This document shows, in pieces, positions 45,163 to 57,879 of a DNA stretch of 64,000 nt. The translations under genes and the position numbers were made by a program. The DNA comes from Archegozetes longisetosus (lineage: Eukaryota > Arthropoda > Arachnida > Sarcoptiformes > Trhypochthoniidae). Positions within the stretch are counted from its first letter, which is position 1. Each line of letters begins with the position of its first letter. A model generated the notes under the pieces. It was not told the origin of the DNA and made no database searches. It worked only from the letters and a program-made list of their open reading frames with translations. The stretch is taken from contig JAEMBT020000002.1 of the NCBI GenBank assembly GCA_018873245.2, forward strand, positions 5,968,001-6,032,000, given 5' to 3'.

Positions 45163-45986
45163 TCAGTCCCGGACCGGTGAAATGGACATCTACTACTACT
45201 AATGAACACTACTAATACTACTAACATTACTAACCTAATCTAACCTAACTCAAACAATAGTACGATTGGGTATACAATTTCAATATAAAATTCTTATTCA
45301 TTTGCCATCTCCATAACGATATAATAGTTTAGGGCAAAATTGATCGAGGTTCTTTGAGTATCTTTTTTCAAATCTACATCGAAAAGTACACTGTCTTAAT
45401 CATTTTCGTTCACAAAATTTTTGAGAGATAAACTTTTATTGAATTTTAATTAACTTAGACTTTCAATCGTGGGTCTTTTGAAGGCTACCTTTTCATTCAA
45501 ATCTGATTAAATTTAGTAGATAAACTTACTCCAAGCATACTTTATTCAAGTTTATACTACTATTTTGTCTTTACTCTTATAGAAAAATATATTAAGTCTA
45601 TCACAATTTAACTTGAAAACAAATTTTTTTAATGTTTATGTTGAACTATAAAATATAATTGATTGACCTCATAGAGAAAAGAGGATTGTTAACCTTTTAG
45701 CATATACAATGATAGCGCGTTAACAATCAAACATTATATTTCTATTAAAAACTGTAGATAACTTCATAACAAGACCAAAAACAATCTCTGCTGTAATTTA
45801 ATCGCTCTCTGCTGTTTTACCATGCAGTCAAAAAAAATTAAAAATTCCCACTTAATTCAGACTTAAATATAAGTTTTAGGTTTAGCTAATATTGGATAAG
45901 CGTTGCCGCACGCTAACAAATAATCATAGTTTTTTAGTGAGCATGTGTTGAATGACACCGATTATTTCATTTAAGCCTAAAAGTGC
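45163..45986. other. Non-coding stretch, 3' flank of fucosyltransferase copy 2
   Basis: No gene. About 45885-45960 (AGCTAAT...AAGCG...GAGCATG) resembles 27005-27085 downstream of fucosyltransferase copy 1, so the duplication seems to include some 3' flank. Confidence 0.4.
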
Positions 45987-48029
45987 TCACTTGATAGTAA
46001 CGACTTCATGCTTACAATTTGCCTGTTTATACCACCAACCAATTAAATCACTTTTATTATAATGTTTGCTTTTCGAAGGACTGTTTAGTTTTTTGCAAAG
46101 ATCACAGAAATACGTATAATTCGTTTCTTTCACACAAAAATTATTTTTCCATTGAAAGTAAGAGGTATACATCTTCTCATTACTGCTGACTGTTTTCAGA
46201 TATTCCGCTAAACTCTTAGGCGATGAAAAGTTGAAGACATCTATATATGAGTTAAATGGCATTATTTGCTTGTAATCAGCTGAACCCAGAACTATCTAAT
46301 AAACAAACAGCGAAAATGTCAGTCAATTATAACACAAGAATAAAATCATAAATTTTATGTCAAAAATTTTCCTAAACACCTCAGAAAATTAATCGAAGCC
46401 TATAAGCTTTTGATGTATGTTTGTGAGCTGCTGCCTCTGGTCGATTTTGAATTTCTAGTTAAGTAACATTTCTAGAGTGATCTAGCCAAGTATAACACAT
46501 TAAGATTGACACATGTAAATATACTTTCATTGGTTAAGGCATCTAAACATCCAAACATAATAGTACTAAAATATAGTGCAATAGCATTACTGATGTCTAC
46601 AAATGCCGCTTTTACTGACGCTTCAGATTATGGTTTGCTTCCATTACTCATAATTTCGGACGGTATCAGACTTGAGTAATAACTATTTCAGTGCTAGTTT
46701 TGAATCTGTAGTTTGAGTGAAGTTCAAGAAACAAAACATGGATTTTCTATCCTTCATAGCACAATTAACTTCATATTCACGATAGGCAGGTTTAAGGCAT
46801 AAATCCTTTTAAAAGGGCATGAATCCATAGAAAATTAAGATTAATTCTTTGCTCATTTTAAAAAGGACTTAACTTTATGTTCATGATAGACAGGTCTAAC
46901 TGTGTATGGCTTATAATTTTGTTTATTCATTCGAAGGCTTAAGGCATGAAATTGAATTCAATCTTTGAAACGAATAATGAGATGGTCTTTGTTTAGAATA
47001 AGTCCGAGTTTTATTTCCTAAATTAAGCTACACTTTTGTACTGCTAGTGTAATTCTAAAATCTGGAATTTTTGAAATCAAAGATTGAAGAAAGTATGTCT
47101 TATTTGTCTTAAAATAAGTTCAATATTCGATGTTTACTCACAGGTATGACATCATAGCCAATAATCCTGAAAAATTTTTCTGTTACGTAGTCTTTGCAAA
47201 GCTGCAAAATAAAAAAATTCAATGACAAAATATGAAGATATAAAATAAAAAAGTCAATACTCACCGAACTTTCGAAAGACAAATAAAACTTGTACCTTTT
47301 GGCTATCATATCGTAGCATGAACTATCAAAACTACACTTTAATTGTCCACAACGACCATAAATATCAACATCAATATAGTTTTGAAGTTCCTTTACATAG
47401 AGTTCTCGTTTATTCGCTGTGTGACAATTGCTTACCATCCAAGCAATGCTTCTGTTTTTCTCGTTAAATTGATAGCTAGGTTTCCAATCTCTCGTACATC
47501 TAAAAACTCTTCCATAAGGAACAAATATATCGGAATCATATCTGTAACTCATTGTCCAGTTTATGTGATTTTTAAATGGCTCTAACTTGTCGCTTGGAGA
47601 ATTATACGGTGGTTCCCAGTTATATAAAATCCATCTGTGATTATTTAAGTGATAATTTGGTAAATCTTTAACGTTAATATCTCTCCAGTGAAATAAAATC
47701 GCATCACTTGTGTCCAATTCATTTCTGTCTGCTGTCAGAATACAATTAGAAAATTCACATTTCAATTTATTGAAATCACGGATTAGCCAATCATCAGTCT
47801 CGAAATATTTGGTCCACAAAAGTATTTTATAAGTTCTTGTTTTGCCTTTAGGATCATTTTTTATGATACTAATGGTTCGATTCACAGCCTTCATAGGAAT
47901 ATTATGTTTGTGAAAGTCGGCACTTAGCAATTCATTTACTTTATATATAATTATCATGACTATTATCAAAACAATAAAAAAACTTATACATCTTTGAGAA
48001 TATTTGATCTTCTTCACAGTTGATGCCAA
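45987..48029 (-). CDS. Alpha-1,3-fucosyltransferase, GT10 family, copy 2
   Basis: Exons about 48029-47265, 47201-47142 and 46295-45987 correspond one to one to copy 1: same splice positions, all phase 0, first intron again 63 nt. The membrane anchor (CISFFIVLIIVMIIIYKV), NWTMSYRYDSDIFVPYG, AWMVSNC, DIYGRCG, the FYLSFESS / LCKDYVTEK donor-binding motif and the exon-3 IVLGSADYKQIMPFNSYIDV are all intact. An FENS to FESS change affects one residue of the family motif. The problem is the start. A TAA lies directly before the first codon (TTG at 48029), and the first in-frame ATG (47957-47955) is inside the membrane anchor. Either an upstream exon supplies the initiator or the copy cannot make a normally anchored enzyme. 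Expected activity is as for copy 1. Confidence 0.85.
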
Positions 48030-49298
48030 TTATCTATAATTTGAGTTTTCTGTAAAATTCAATAAATATACTTTTAAAAAGCCAGTACCATCATAACTTG
48101 AACATTAAAACATGTTTCGAATAAACATTAAATAAATTTTTCTACACATGCAATTTCAGTTTTGTTGTAAAGCTTTATTGAACCCCAGTTTGAAGCTCCT
48201 TATTCATAGTAAATATAATGTAAAATGTACCATTTATGTATTAGATGTCGACCTCGATGTGAACTTGAACTAGTGGAAAAGTTTGCACCGCCTCATCAAT
48301 AACGTTCAACTTTACAGTAAATGTTTAAATTTTCGTTTGACCTATGACTTTATGATTATTTTGAAGGCGTTACAGCAAAGTGAGGTCTAATTCTAATACT
48401 TAGAGAACATTACGTTAGAATTGCCTCTTCGCGACCACCTTCTCCCCCTATGTTAGGACATTGTTGATACGGCATTAACCTTTAACCCCTTATGACGAAG
48501 CGTAGTGTTTTCGTGATGCTTTACTCAAATTTCAACAAATTCGATCTGACTTGTGATTTTGACATATTTTTAAAACTTAAAGTTTGTATTTCATTTAGAT
48601 CATGTGCCGTTTTACCTGATTTAAAAACAGATCAACCTATCCTTTAATAAGTATTTTTGCAATATATTTTTAAAATAAAATCTTGATTATACAGCAGCAC
48701 CGTAACTAAATATGAAACAGAACCTTACTGAACATCTTCGAACTATTGAAAAATCGAGTGTTTACAAAAAAACCTTAAAATTTTCCTCATGCTTAAGTTT
48801 ATACAGTGAAAAGTTAATTTGGAAATACCATCAACAATTAAAATAGTCTTATTTAAGCTAGAAATTTATGGCATTTTGTTGAAATATTGGATTCTAGCCC
48901 CACTAAGCTTGACTTGCTGGCTACGGTACTGTTCTATAGTACTGCAATTCGCTCACCACAGGCTGAGAGAGCTGTCAACATTCCCAAAAATCGTTCTATA
49001 GACTAGAGCTCGAACATAAGCTAAATTTTCAAACTCAACCCAACCCGTGATTTTTTTCTCTAATCCAACCTAACCCGTACCCGTAAAAATGACAAATGTT
49101 CATAATTTAATATTCTATTAAAGGGCATCCATTACTACAATTCATTACAATAAAATTATTGTATTCTGTCAGTCATTTTTTTTATAGAAATCAAAGTTTG
49201 ATCTTGTGAATAGTAGTTTACCCATATTACTTAGATCAAGAGATGATCTTTTATCAGATAATGCAATACAAGTGTAGCTAAGGTTTCTCTCACTATAT
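48030..49298. other. Non-coding stretch
   Basis: Upstream of fucosyltransferase copy 2. A slightly GC-richer patch at 48415-48510 and an AACCCAACC-type degenerate run at about 49035-49085 are the only notable features. No gene. Confidence 0.4.
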
Positions 49299-49642
49299 AA
49301 AGAAGGATTCCATTATAACATTGACCCTTCCCCTCAAAGATGGATAAAATAATTTTTTTAAAACATGGGGAAAAAACCAATTGAACTCATATAATGCAAA
49401 AAATTGAATTTTATCATATTTGTTGTTTTTGTGCAATTTTTAAAAACATTAACAAAATAGATGTGAGAAATCGAATTTTAGCTGAATAAAAATGAAAAAG
49501 AATATGATTTTTTGCAAATGAAAAAATTTTAATTAATGAAAAGATTAATAAGGAAGCTTGAAAAAATATTTATGAAAAGTAGTTTCAAACTCAGCATATT
49601 TCGTTGCAAAGTTGACACTCTTGACTGATGAACCTTAGATAA
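49299..49642 (+). repeat. AGGAGG mosaic, unit A
   Basis: Runs from AAAGAAGGATTCCATTATAA to CCTTAGATAAAGGAGG and is repeated in reverse complement at 50811-51158 with few differences. AT-rich, no coding potential. Its outer boundary is the AAAGGAGG motif shared by all units of the mosaic. Confidence 0.8.
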
Positions 49643-50247
49643 AGGAGGATTCGGTGGCCCCATAGAAATTCCCTGAGACACCGATTTCTTTGAAATTTTT
49701 TATTCAAAAAGAACACTAAAAAAGAATATGTGTTTGTGCTTATCACCTTGAGATTGACGCGCCTGAACGCTGCAAAAAATTCCAGAAGTTTGAAATTTCA
49801 AATTTTTATTATAAAAAACCGTTAGAGATATTTTGAAAATTTTTTCACTAAAACTTAAAGTTTGAGTACAAGTTTGTGAGGAAAAAATCATCATAAAATT
49901 TTCATTATTAAGAAAGTTATAAAGATAATAAAATTTCAAAATTTTATTTATACATGTTACCCCGAAAGGGCTAGCTTGGGAATTTTTCCTAAAAAACAAC
50001 TTTATCTAAAGAAGCTTTGGTTAAAAGGAAAAGCTAGCCCTTTGGGGTAACATGTTGAAAAATACAAAAAGCAAAAATTCAATTTTTATTCTTTTTCAAA
50101 TTATTTTGAATATGTTTAAAATAATTAATGTTAAAAAATTTTAAACCTCATCATTTTATAGAACTTTTATTAAGTTTTGAAATAATATTTATTACATAGT
50201 GCTTGAATAAACTTTAGTCAGGTTCTCAAATAAAACGTATTAAAGGA
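49641..50247 (+). repeat. AGGAGG mosaic, unit B
   Basis: Begins AAAGGAGGATTCGGTGGCCC and ends CGTATTAAAGGAGG; reverse complement at 51149-51764. It contains a strong internal hairpin at about 49952-50055 (CATGTTACCCCGAAAGGGCT ... AGCCCTTTGGGGTAACATG). Open frames within it, such as 49700-49999, are compositional. Confidence 0.8.
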
Positions 50248-50811
50248 GGAGTAGGAATAAGCGTTCTAATGGACCGATTTTGATCAAACTCAGTATACTT
50301 ATACTGATATGTATATAATTATATTTACATGTATACAATTGCGAATACGTTACACCGGTTAGTTTTTTTCAATATTATTTTTGCCCATAGAGTCCCCAAA
50401 AGTTTTTTTGTTGTTTTATGTAGGGGAGATGTTACTCTATAATTACATAGAAAAAATCTTTGGGGACTCTATGGGAAGATAGTGGAAAATTTCAAAATTT
50501 TCACTTTTTCATGAAATATATTTGTACGTATAGTACTGGTTTTGAAATGTTCCCATATTGTTTAGAATCAATTTTCGCTCATATTTGCGTTGGTTTGGTG
50601 TTTCTATCTTGTCCCGTTTCGCTGAAATAAAGTTTTCCGCATTTTAGATTATAACACTTTAGATTATAACACTTTAACTCTCGCGCGAGGCGCGAAATCG
50701 GATCAAACCTTTGGCCAAACTTAATAGTTGAACATGGACTATAACTATAATGAATTTGATCAAAATAACTCGATCGGCAAGTTTTCAGTGCTTATTCCTA
50801 CCCCTCCTTTA
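50241..50811. repeat. AGGAGG mosaic, unit C
   Basis: Bounded by inverted ends TAAAGGAGGAGTAGGAATAA ... TTATTCCTACCCCTCCTTTA and therefore like a MITE itself. It holds an internal hairpin at about 50384-50475 (CCCATAGAGTCCCCAAAAG ... CTTTGGGGACTCTATGGG). Present once in the window. Confidence 0.75.
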
Positions 50812-51158
50812 TCTAAGGTTCATCAGTCAAGAGTGTCAACTTTGCAATGAAATATGCTGAGTTTGAAACTTCTTTACATAATATTTTTTCAACCTTCCTT
50901 ATTAATATTTTCATTAATTAAAATTTTTTCATTTGCAAAAAAATCATATTCTTTTTCATTTTTATTCATCAAAATTCGATTTTTCACATCTTTTTTTGTT
51001 AATGTTTTTAAAAAATTGCACAAAAACGACAACAAATACGATAAAACTCAATTTTTTGCATTATAAATGAGTTCAATTGGTTTTTTCCCCATGTTTTAAA
51101 AAAATTATTTTATCCATTTTTGAGGGGAAGGGCCAATGTTATAATGGAATCCTCCTTT
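50811..51158 (-). repeat. AGGAGG mosaic, inverted unit A
   Basis: Reverse complement of 49299-49642: starts TTTATCTAAGGTTCATCAGT and ends GGAATCCTCCTTTA. The frame at 50854-51066 is not a gene. Confidence 0.8.
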
Positions 51159-51764
51159 AATGTTTTATTTGAAAACCTGACTAAAGTTTATTCAAGTAGT
51201 ATGTAATAAATATGATTTCAAAACTCAATAAAAATTCTATAGTTATCATAAAATGATGAGGTTTAAATTTTTAACATTGATTATTTTAAACATATTCAAA
51301 ATAATTTGAAAAAGAATAAAAATTGAATTTTTGGTTTTGTCAACATGTTACCCCAAAAGGGCTAGCTTTTCCTTTTAACCAAAGCTTCTTTAAATAAAGT
51401 TGTTTTTAGAAAAATTCCCAAGCTAGCCCTTTCGGGGTAACATGTATAAATAAAATTTTGAAATTTTATTATCTTTATAATTTTCTTAATAATGAAAATT
51501 TTATGATGATATTTTTTTCCTCATAAACTTGTACTCAAACTTTAAGTTTTAGTGAAAAAATTTTCAAAATATCTCTAACGGTTTTCTTACAATAAAAATT
51601 TGAAAATTCGAATTTCTGGAATTTTTTGCAACGCTCAGACGCGTTCAATCTCAAGGTGATAAGTACAAACATATATTCTTTTTTAGTGTTCTTTTTGAAT
51701 AAAAAATTTCAAAGAAATCGGTGTCTCAGGGGAATTTTCTATGGGGCCACCGAATCCTCCTTTA
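51149..51764 (-). repeat. AGGAGG mosaic, inverted unit B
   Basis: Reverse complement of 49641-50247, including its own copy of the CATGTTACCCC hairpin (about 51342-51446), ending CCACCGAATCCTCCTTTA. Confidence 0.8.
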
Positions 51765-53022
51765 TAGCAGTAATTGATAAACGCCTTAAAATTATGAAAA
51801 GACGCGGATATTTAGGTTTATTTGTGCCCAAATTACATTATTAGAGTGTTTAGCATAAAACTATGCGTCAGATCCAAATAATTTTGTACTTCAACATAAC
51901 TCCCGTTGATTGAGACTGTTTTCTCTGCAATATTAATAAAGTCTTCGAGATTGAAAATTCAACTTTAACATCAGTAGTAATACTTTTATCAGGAGTTTGT
52001 GTATTTTAGATATTAATACTTTCTGCAGTTGATTTCAATAAATTCATCTACATAATTAGTTTGTATATAGAAAAGGAAAATTTTATAGCCGGCTACGCCT
52101 GCAATATCAATTCGGCAAAATACAATCGGGTGAAGTGCAGTTCGATGAAATAGAAAATAAGCTTCGTTTATTTCTACCTCTTCACATTATATTATGATTG
52201 TATTAAGTTGTAGACCTCCGATTCTTTTAGCGATAACATTACTAAAGTATGATATGCCTAACCTATAAAGTCATTTTCAAATTCTGTATTATAATTGCAA
52301 TAATTATTGAGTAAATTGCGAACAAATCGTTTGTGATAATTGCCTTCTTGTTAAAAGAAAATCTAAGAAGAGTAATAATCCTTGAGAGTTGTAACAAACT
52401 TCTATAATGTATATTTTGATCAATAATTTGATTGCACAGGTTCTTCTATAGCCAATACAATGACAACAAAAGGAACGATTCTTCTTCTTTAGTCAAAAGT
52501 AGTATAAAATACGTAATATTTAGTGATGACTTTGGATCTGACTAGCAAAGAGTCTACTGTCTGCTACCGATCGGAGCGTCAAGAACACCCTTTACTTAGT
52601 CCAAGAATTGAACAAAGATTAATATTTTATATTTATTCAAATGATTGGGGAGGGACTACTATAGTTTACATAATAAGTATTCTGAGATTGGCAAATTGCC
52701 CATGTGTGGTTTAAATCGGTGACGGATAGAAGATACTCTTCTTTGCGAAATATATATAAAATTCATGATCACTATCGCGCTATCTTTTATTACTTTGTTT
52801 GATTAAGTTTTGTTGATAAAAATTGTCTTTACGCTTTTGAATAGATCTATTGAAAAGTTAAGTTTGACATCACATTGATTATATCTATTATAAGTTGAGT
52901 TATTGTAGCCCTAATTAACTGACAGAAAGTTCTCATACTCTATTTTTAAAGTTCAATTGAAGCATGGTTTCTGAACCTGTTCGCGTAATTACTCTCTAGT
53001 AAAATTCAGCCTCTTTTATGTA
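51765..53022. other. Non-coding stretch
   Basis: No supported gene. The ATG-started frame at 52523-52714 (63 codons, reading TSKESTVCYRSERQEHP) has near-balanced composition at its start but no homology or splice support. Confidence 0.35.
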
Positions 53023-53457
53023 CTATCGGCCAAAAAAGTATATGTTAAATAAAGCTTTGTTGCACCTTTCATAGTTAGGGATCACTTTAATATTTACATA
53101 ATCAAGATTTTGAAAGCTTTTATAAACTTTAGTTTAGATCTGACTTAAGGCAAAACAAAATAATAAACTTTTTGACATTAACCGTTTTACTGATAGAGTG
53201 TTCATAAATTATTTACTTTGCATTCAACTTTTCTCAATTATTTACTTAATGAATTTAAGTTACTTATGTTGAAGTTCGATACAAATTATAACACTTATAG
53301 AGATAAGCTTGGCATTTCATGACTCATATCAGAAATAATACTTATGAAAATAATATGAAAAAATAATTTTTTCAATTTTAACCTTATTTGTTCAATTCTC
53401 TTTGGCTTTTACTGTTTTTTAAACGCACATTTTGACATATACATTTTTGGCCGATAG
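53023..53457. mobile_element. Tc1/mariner-type MITE with CTATCGGCC ends
   Basis: 435 bp with inverted ends CTATCGGCCAAAAAAGTATA and, from the right, CTATCGGCCAAAAATGTATA, flanked by TA at 53021-53022 and 53458-53459. Non-coding interior. Confidence 0.85.
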
Positions 53458-54494
53458 TACAGGTCTTTCTTTTCCCTATGATATTTTGTTGGAAACTTCG
53501 TTAATGAATCAATAAGAAAATGTTTCCAAAGTTTAAAGAAGTAAGATGAAAAAAGATTTCAATCTAATGGGAGTTAAAGATGAAAGTTTTTCATTTCGAA
53601 AAAGTGCTTTCGATGCTTTTCTTTTTCATGAACAACTATTAAATAGATGAATAGCCAGGTGTATAATGTCTGATCATTTTTCGATTAGTTTGGTTTAATT
53701 GTATTTCGATTTAACCATTACTTGTAATATATTGCCATTAGGTGATTAATTACTTCTGCTGAAAATAAAATTTATCCTCTAATTTGACTCCTGAGTCGTT
53801 TATCATGTCTACAACTAAAATAAATAGAAGAAATTTTTCAATAAAACTCAAGGACAGGTATTCTCTTCTTACAGTATGGGAATAAAAGATAAGCTAATAT
53901 TTGCTTACTATTACTTAATATGAATCGTAGTTCAATTTTCTATCAATTTTGCTCTAATATCTCTTGTAATATCTATATGTTTTGGCCATTATATCATCTA
54001 ATGATTTAATATCGAATGGTTATAACAGCAGAATAATCTTATTTCTTATATGAAATATTCTCAAAAGATAGATTCATTCAACATGAAATATGGATCGATT
54101 TTAGAAAGAAGTTATTATAAAGTAGTTTTGATAAATTCTTTGAGAGATTCTATTTATACAAAAGAAAGAGACAAGATAAACAAGTATGTAATATGTTGAA
54201 TTTTGGAGCTACATTCAATGATTACTGTTGAAAACTTAATAATCCTCGATGAAAGTAAGAAAAAGGCGTTATTATATCTACCTTCTCTTATAAGCATCAA
54301 TTTGTTACCAAATTTGATTGATAATTCGCTTTGATTATTATATTGAATGCGAGATTAGTTTCTCACTTTATGCAATGATCTGATGAAAAGCATGACATCA
54401 CAGCACATCACCACTGGTTGCTATCTGCGATTATTAAGTTTTTGAGTATACATTCCTAATCTGAACACAAAAATCATGGTCTTTGTAGTTACGA
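53458..54494. other. Non-coding stretch
   Basis: No gene or delimitable repeat seen. Confidence 0.4.
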
Positions 54495-54775
54495 TCATTT
54501 GTCAACAGATCAGTTTGGATCATGCTCCCAAACTGGTACTTTCTTACTACCTTTGTATTTCTAATGGGTATTATCATTGGGGATAGAACTGATCAATTCG
54601 TTTTCGATTGAAAAAACAAAGCGCGGACTTCTGCAAAAGTACTGATTTTTCTAATACGCATTTATAAGCCATATTTCTATCGATAATACTGATTAGGAAT
54701 ACAATGTTAGTAAGAATGTGTCTTTTTGAGAGTATGATTCAAACTAATCCGCCAACAATGTACTAACTATAGATC
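54495..54775. mobile_element. Palindromic MITE related to 31.24 kb
   Basis: The left arm (CAGTTTGGATCATGCTCCCA ... TTTGTATTTCTAATGGGTAT) and right arm read inward (TTAGTTTGAATCATACTC ... TTGTATTCCTAATCAGTAT) are inverted diverged copies. The same blocks form the half copy at 31240-31345. Confidence 0.55.
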
Positions 54776-56249
54776 CAGTAATAATACATTTAATTAATTG
54801 AACATAAGAACTAGTTCTGACTACATGTAGTACTAATTATTTCAGGTTTTTTAGTCTTATTCCCGAAGCAAACTCTAAATTATTTAATCGAATTTTCTCC
54901 AAACATACAATGATATCAATCAACCCTTTTGTGAAGACTAATGGATAAGTTTTTATGTGGACATTGCAATGAAATCAATTTTATATAACTTTCACGCAAC
55001 GCAGTACAGCTCTCAGAGGCTATGAATTGATAGGATTAGTAGAAACTTTTTATTGAACTTACTACCAATAAAAACTTTTTTACTTCGAGAATATTATAAT
55101 TAATACTCTGTTTGGTTCGATTTTATGTTTCTACTAAAGTTAAGTTGATTTTGCTTTCGGAAAATCAATTTCTACTTCTTTCCCAATGATTTGACTTCAA
55201 ACTCAGATTTCATACAAATAATAAAAAATAATTGAGTCGTTTAAACAAAAAACAGTTAACAATGGCATCTACAGCTTCAAACTTATGCAAACTTCAAATG
55301 AAGATACTTTACGCACAAACAAATCTTTTTTGAAATTGATAGGCTCAAAAAGTTAGTTTTACTCACTTTTAGTCTTCACCAGACATTATGTTCTTGAATA
55401 TGATTGATATTTTAGATAATTTTTTCGTCTCGACAGTTCATCATCTTCATTACTCGTTTTTATTAAAGTTTATTCTGAAAATGAACAAATATATCATACT
55501 TAAAATTCTATATCAGGTAAGAACTAAGACTCAAATAAGTAGATAAAGATAATTTCGGATTAATTATAGAACTTAATTAATTGGTCCCAATTTATAAATT
55601 GATAAATTTGGAAGAAAGTTATTTTACCTGGAGTTTTGAAAGTTTTAATCTACTTTAAAGAATGAAATAGTATTGTCAAGTGAAGAAAGCGAATGAAGAG
55701 ACCGGCGTCGGTGAGTCGATAGTTTATACACTTATACTTTTATCGATCGAAGAGACTTATAAAGGAAAACACCCTTCTCTCGTGGTAATTCACTTAATAG
55801 TGTTGAATCGTCTTTGAAATTCAGCTTTATATATTTTTCGGGTTATATTTTCTCTTTAATAGTTATTTTATTCGAATGAAATTCATTTAATTTCTTGAAC
55901 TGCAACGGTTTTCTGAAACATTAAGAATTGCAGAAACGTGTTTTGGTTCATAAATGTTACTAACTTTTTAGAGCTTAAAAAATATAACCTAAACAGCTAT
56001 GGATTGAATGCATTTTGCGACTGCTCTACGAGTAAGACTTAATTTTGTTAATGAGAAATAAAACTTTATTGCAAATTTACTTAAAGATTATCATCATTTA
56101 ATGATCATTTAATTAACGTTGTTTTTATACTTTCATTAATCAAAATCTGAAAGAAATACAACACTATGTCATAAGCAGTATTACATGTAAACGGCTATAT
56201 AAGTACAGATCAAAAATTTATGAGTCTTACAAAATTTATTGGAATGATA
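54776..56249. other. Non-coding stretch
   Basis: No gene. AT-rich with only short frames. Confidence 0.4.
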
Positions 56250-56399
56250 CAGTTAAGCCTCTATAACTTTAAGGTGTAGTTAACTTCTTCCTAACAAAAG
56301 CATATATAAATCCATATGAAAACGAAACTTACTTTAAAACTATATACTAAAAAGGAGTTAACTACAGTTTTAAGTTATTAAGTTAGAGAGATTTAACTG
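56250..56399. mobile_element. pogo-like MITE
   Basis: 150 bp, inverted ends CAGTTAAGCCTCTATAACTT and, from the right, CAGTTAAATCTCTCTAACTT, inner mirrored GTAGTTAACT, flanked by TA at 56248-56249 and 56400-56401. Related in end sequence style to the element at 19687-19826. Confidence 0.8.
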
Positions 56400-57879
56400 T
56401 ATTTGTAGTTATCATTCACATTATATAACATTATGTCTGACATTACTTTTAGGAAAAATGTTCAAAGACTGACAATTAATTAAACTCTGTTCATAGCTTT
56501 AGTTACCTAATAAACTAATCAACAAATAAGCTCAATAAAACTTATTTCTAGTTTTATCCCTCTGACATAAAGAGTGGCGTATTTTAGATGAAACAATAGC
56601 ATGTCACTTTGTGGATCCGTCACTGCTGAGATACACTGTTAAAACATATTGATTTCAGCTTCATTTCAAATATGAAGCAAAGGGTAACAAATACTAGTGC
56701 GAAAATATTATATACCCTTCAGCTATCTGCAAATAAATCATTTATATTCTTGTCTATATTGCGTGTGCATTTGTATCCCTTGAGCAGAAAACTTTGTGTC
56801 TATGTCCTCGTATAAACTTTCGATACCGAATATTTGCTTGGCTTCAAATCAACAATAGCTCCATTTTATGGCTTTGTTATAGTACTGTTTCTTGGTTTCA
56901 GAATTTTGGCATTGCTTTAAGAGTTAGGAAATATATATACCCTGAAACTTAATAGTCTACGATAGATACGGATAGGTTTGATGGAGAGCTCGTTCCTACG
57001 CTGTTAGAGTATGTTTCCCATGACATAAACTGTTCGCTATTAATGTATGTATGTAATGTGCTTTTTCTTATCAAATATACTTTTATAAATATATGAACAA
57101 TCTATAAGCATCACTTTACTCTAGCTGCTATTGACGGTTAATAAGTTTTTAACTGTGCAAGTTTTCTGATTCTGATTTAGCAACTTAGTGACCAAATTTC
57201 GATAGACATTTCAAATAGCATTCGTTGAATAGTCGTTCAATCAAAATGCGAATAAGACTTTACATCAGAAAAAATATAGTTTTAGTTATTCAAGATTTTG
57301 GATTTAATACAGAATAGAAACTTATATCTTTATTGTTCACGCTGATACTTGTATTAAATTTAATTTTCTGACCTGGTCGAAGACAAGAAATTTACGATGC
57401 AGTCATTAAAAATATGTTTAGTTGTGTAACAAAATTCTTTCTTAGTTTTGAATGACATCTTCACTTCCTAGAATATCGGTGAACAGTGCTTAGGATTAAT
57501 AAAATTCAATTCAAAACAAGATTTTATAGTTACACAAGATTGAGTATTTTATTCGAAGTTTATTTTTAGTATTGTATTATTTAGGAATACAAAAAAGTAC
57601 TCTATAAGCATGAGAAAAACAACATTTCATGAATATACTCACCAAGTAGTTATTCAATACTTTACCAAAATTCGAAAGCGATGTGCAATAAAACAAACTG
57701 CTTTCAATAAAATACTTTTATTCAGTTCAGTTCAGTTTTCTTCACGATCAATATCAATGCTTCAAAATTGAAATTTAGTTTTACAAATAAAAAAACATAA
57801 TAAATAAACACATCTCGCATTTTAATAATTGGAAAACAGCTTGAAACAGCTTTCAATCTATTTGAATCAATTCTTAGTT
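56400..57879. other. Non-coding stretch
   Basis: No gene. The stretch lies downstream of the four-TM gene copy 2 and its adjacent hAT MITE. Confidence 0.4.

Noticed and set aside
49700..49999. 99-codon minus-strand frame
   Set aside because: Falls inside unit B of the inverted-repeat mosaic, with the usual Phe/Lys/Asn bias of AT-rich non-coding DNA.
50854..51066. 70-codon plus-strand frame
   Set aside because: Inside inverted unit A; Phe/Ile/Lys-rich translation of T-rich DNA.
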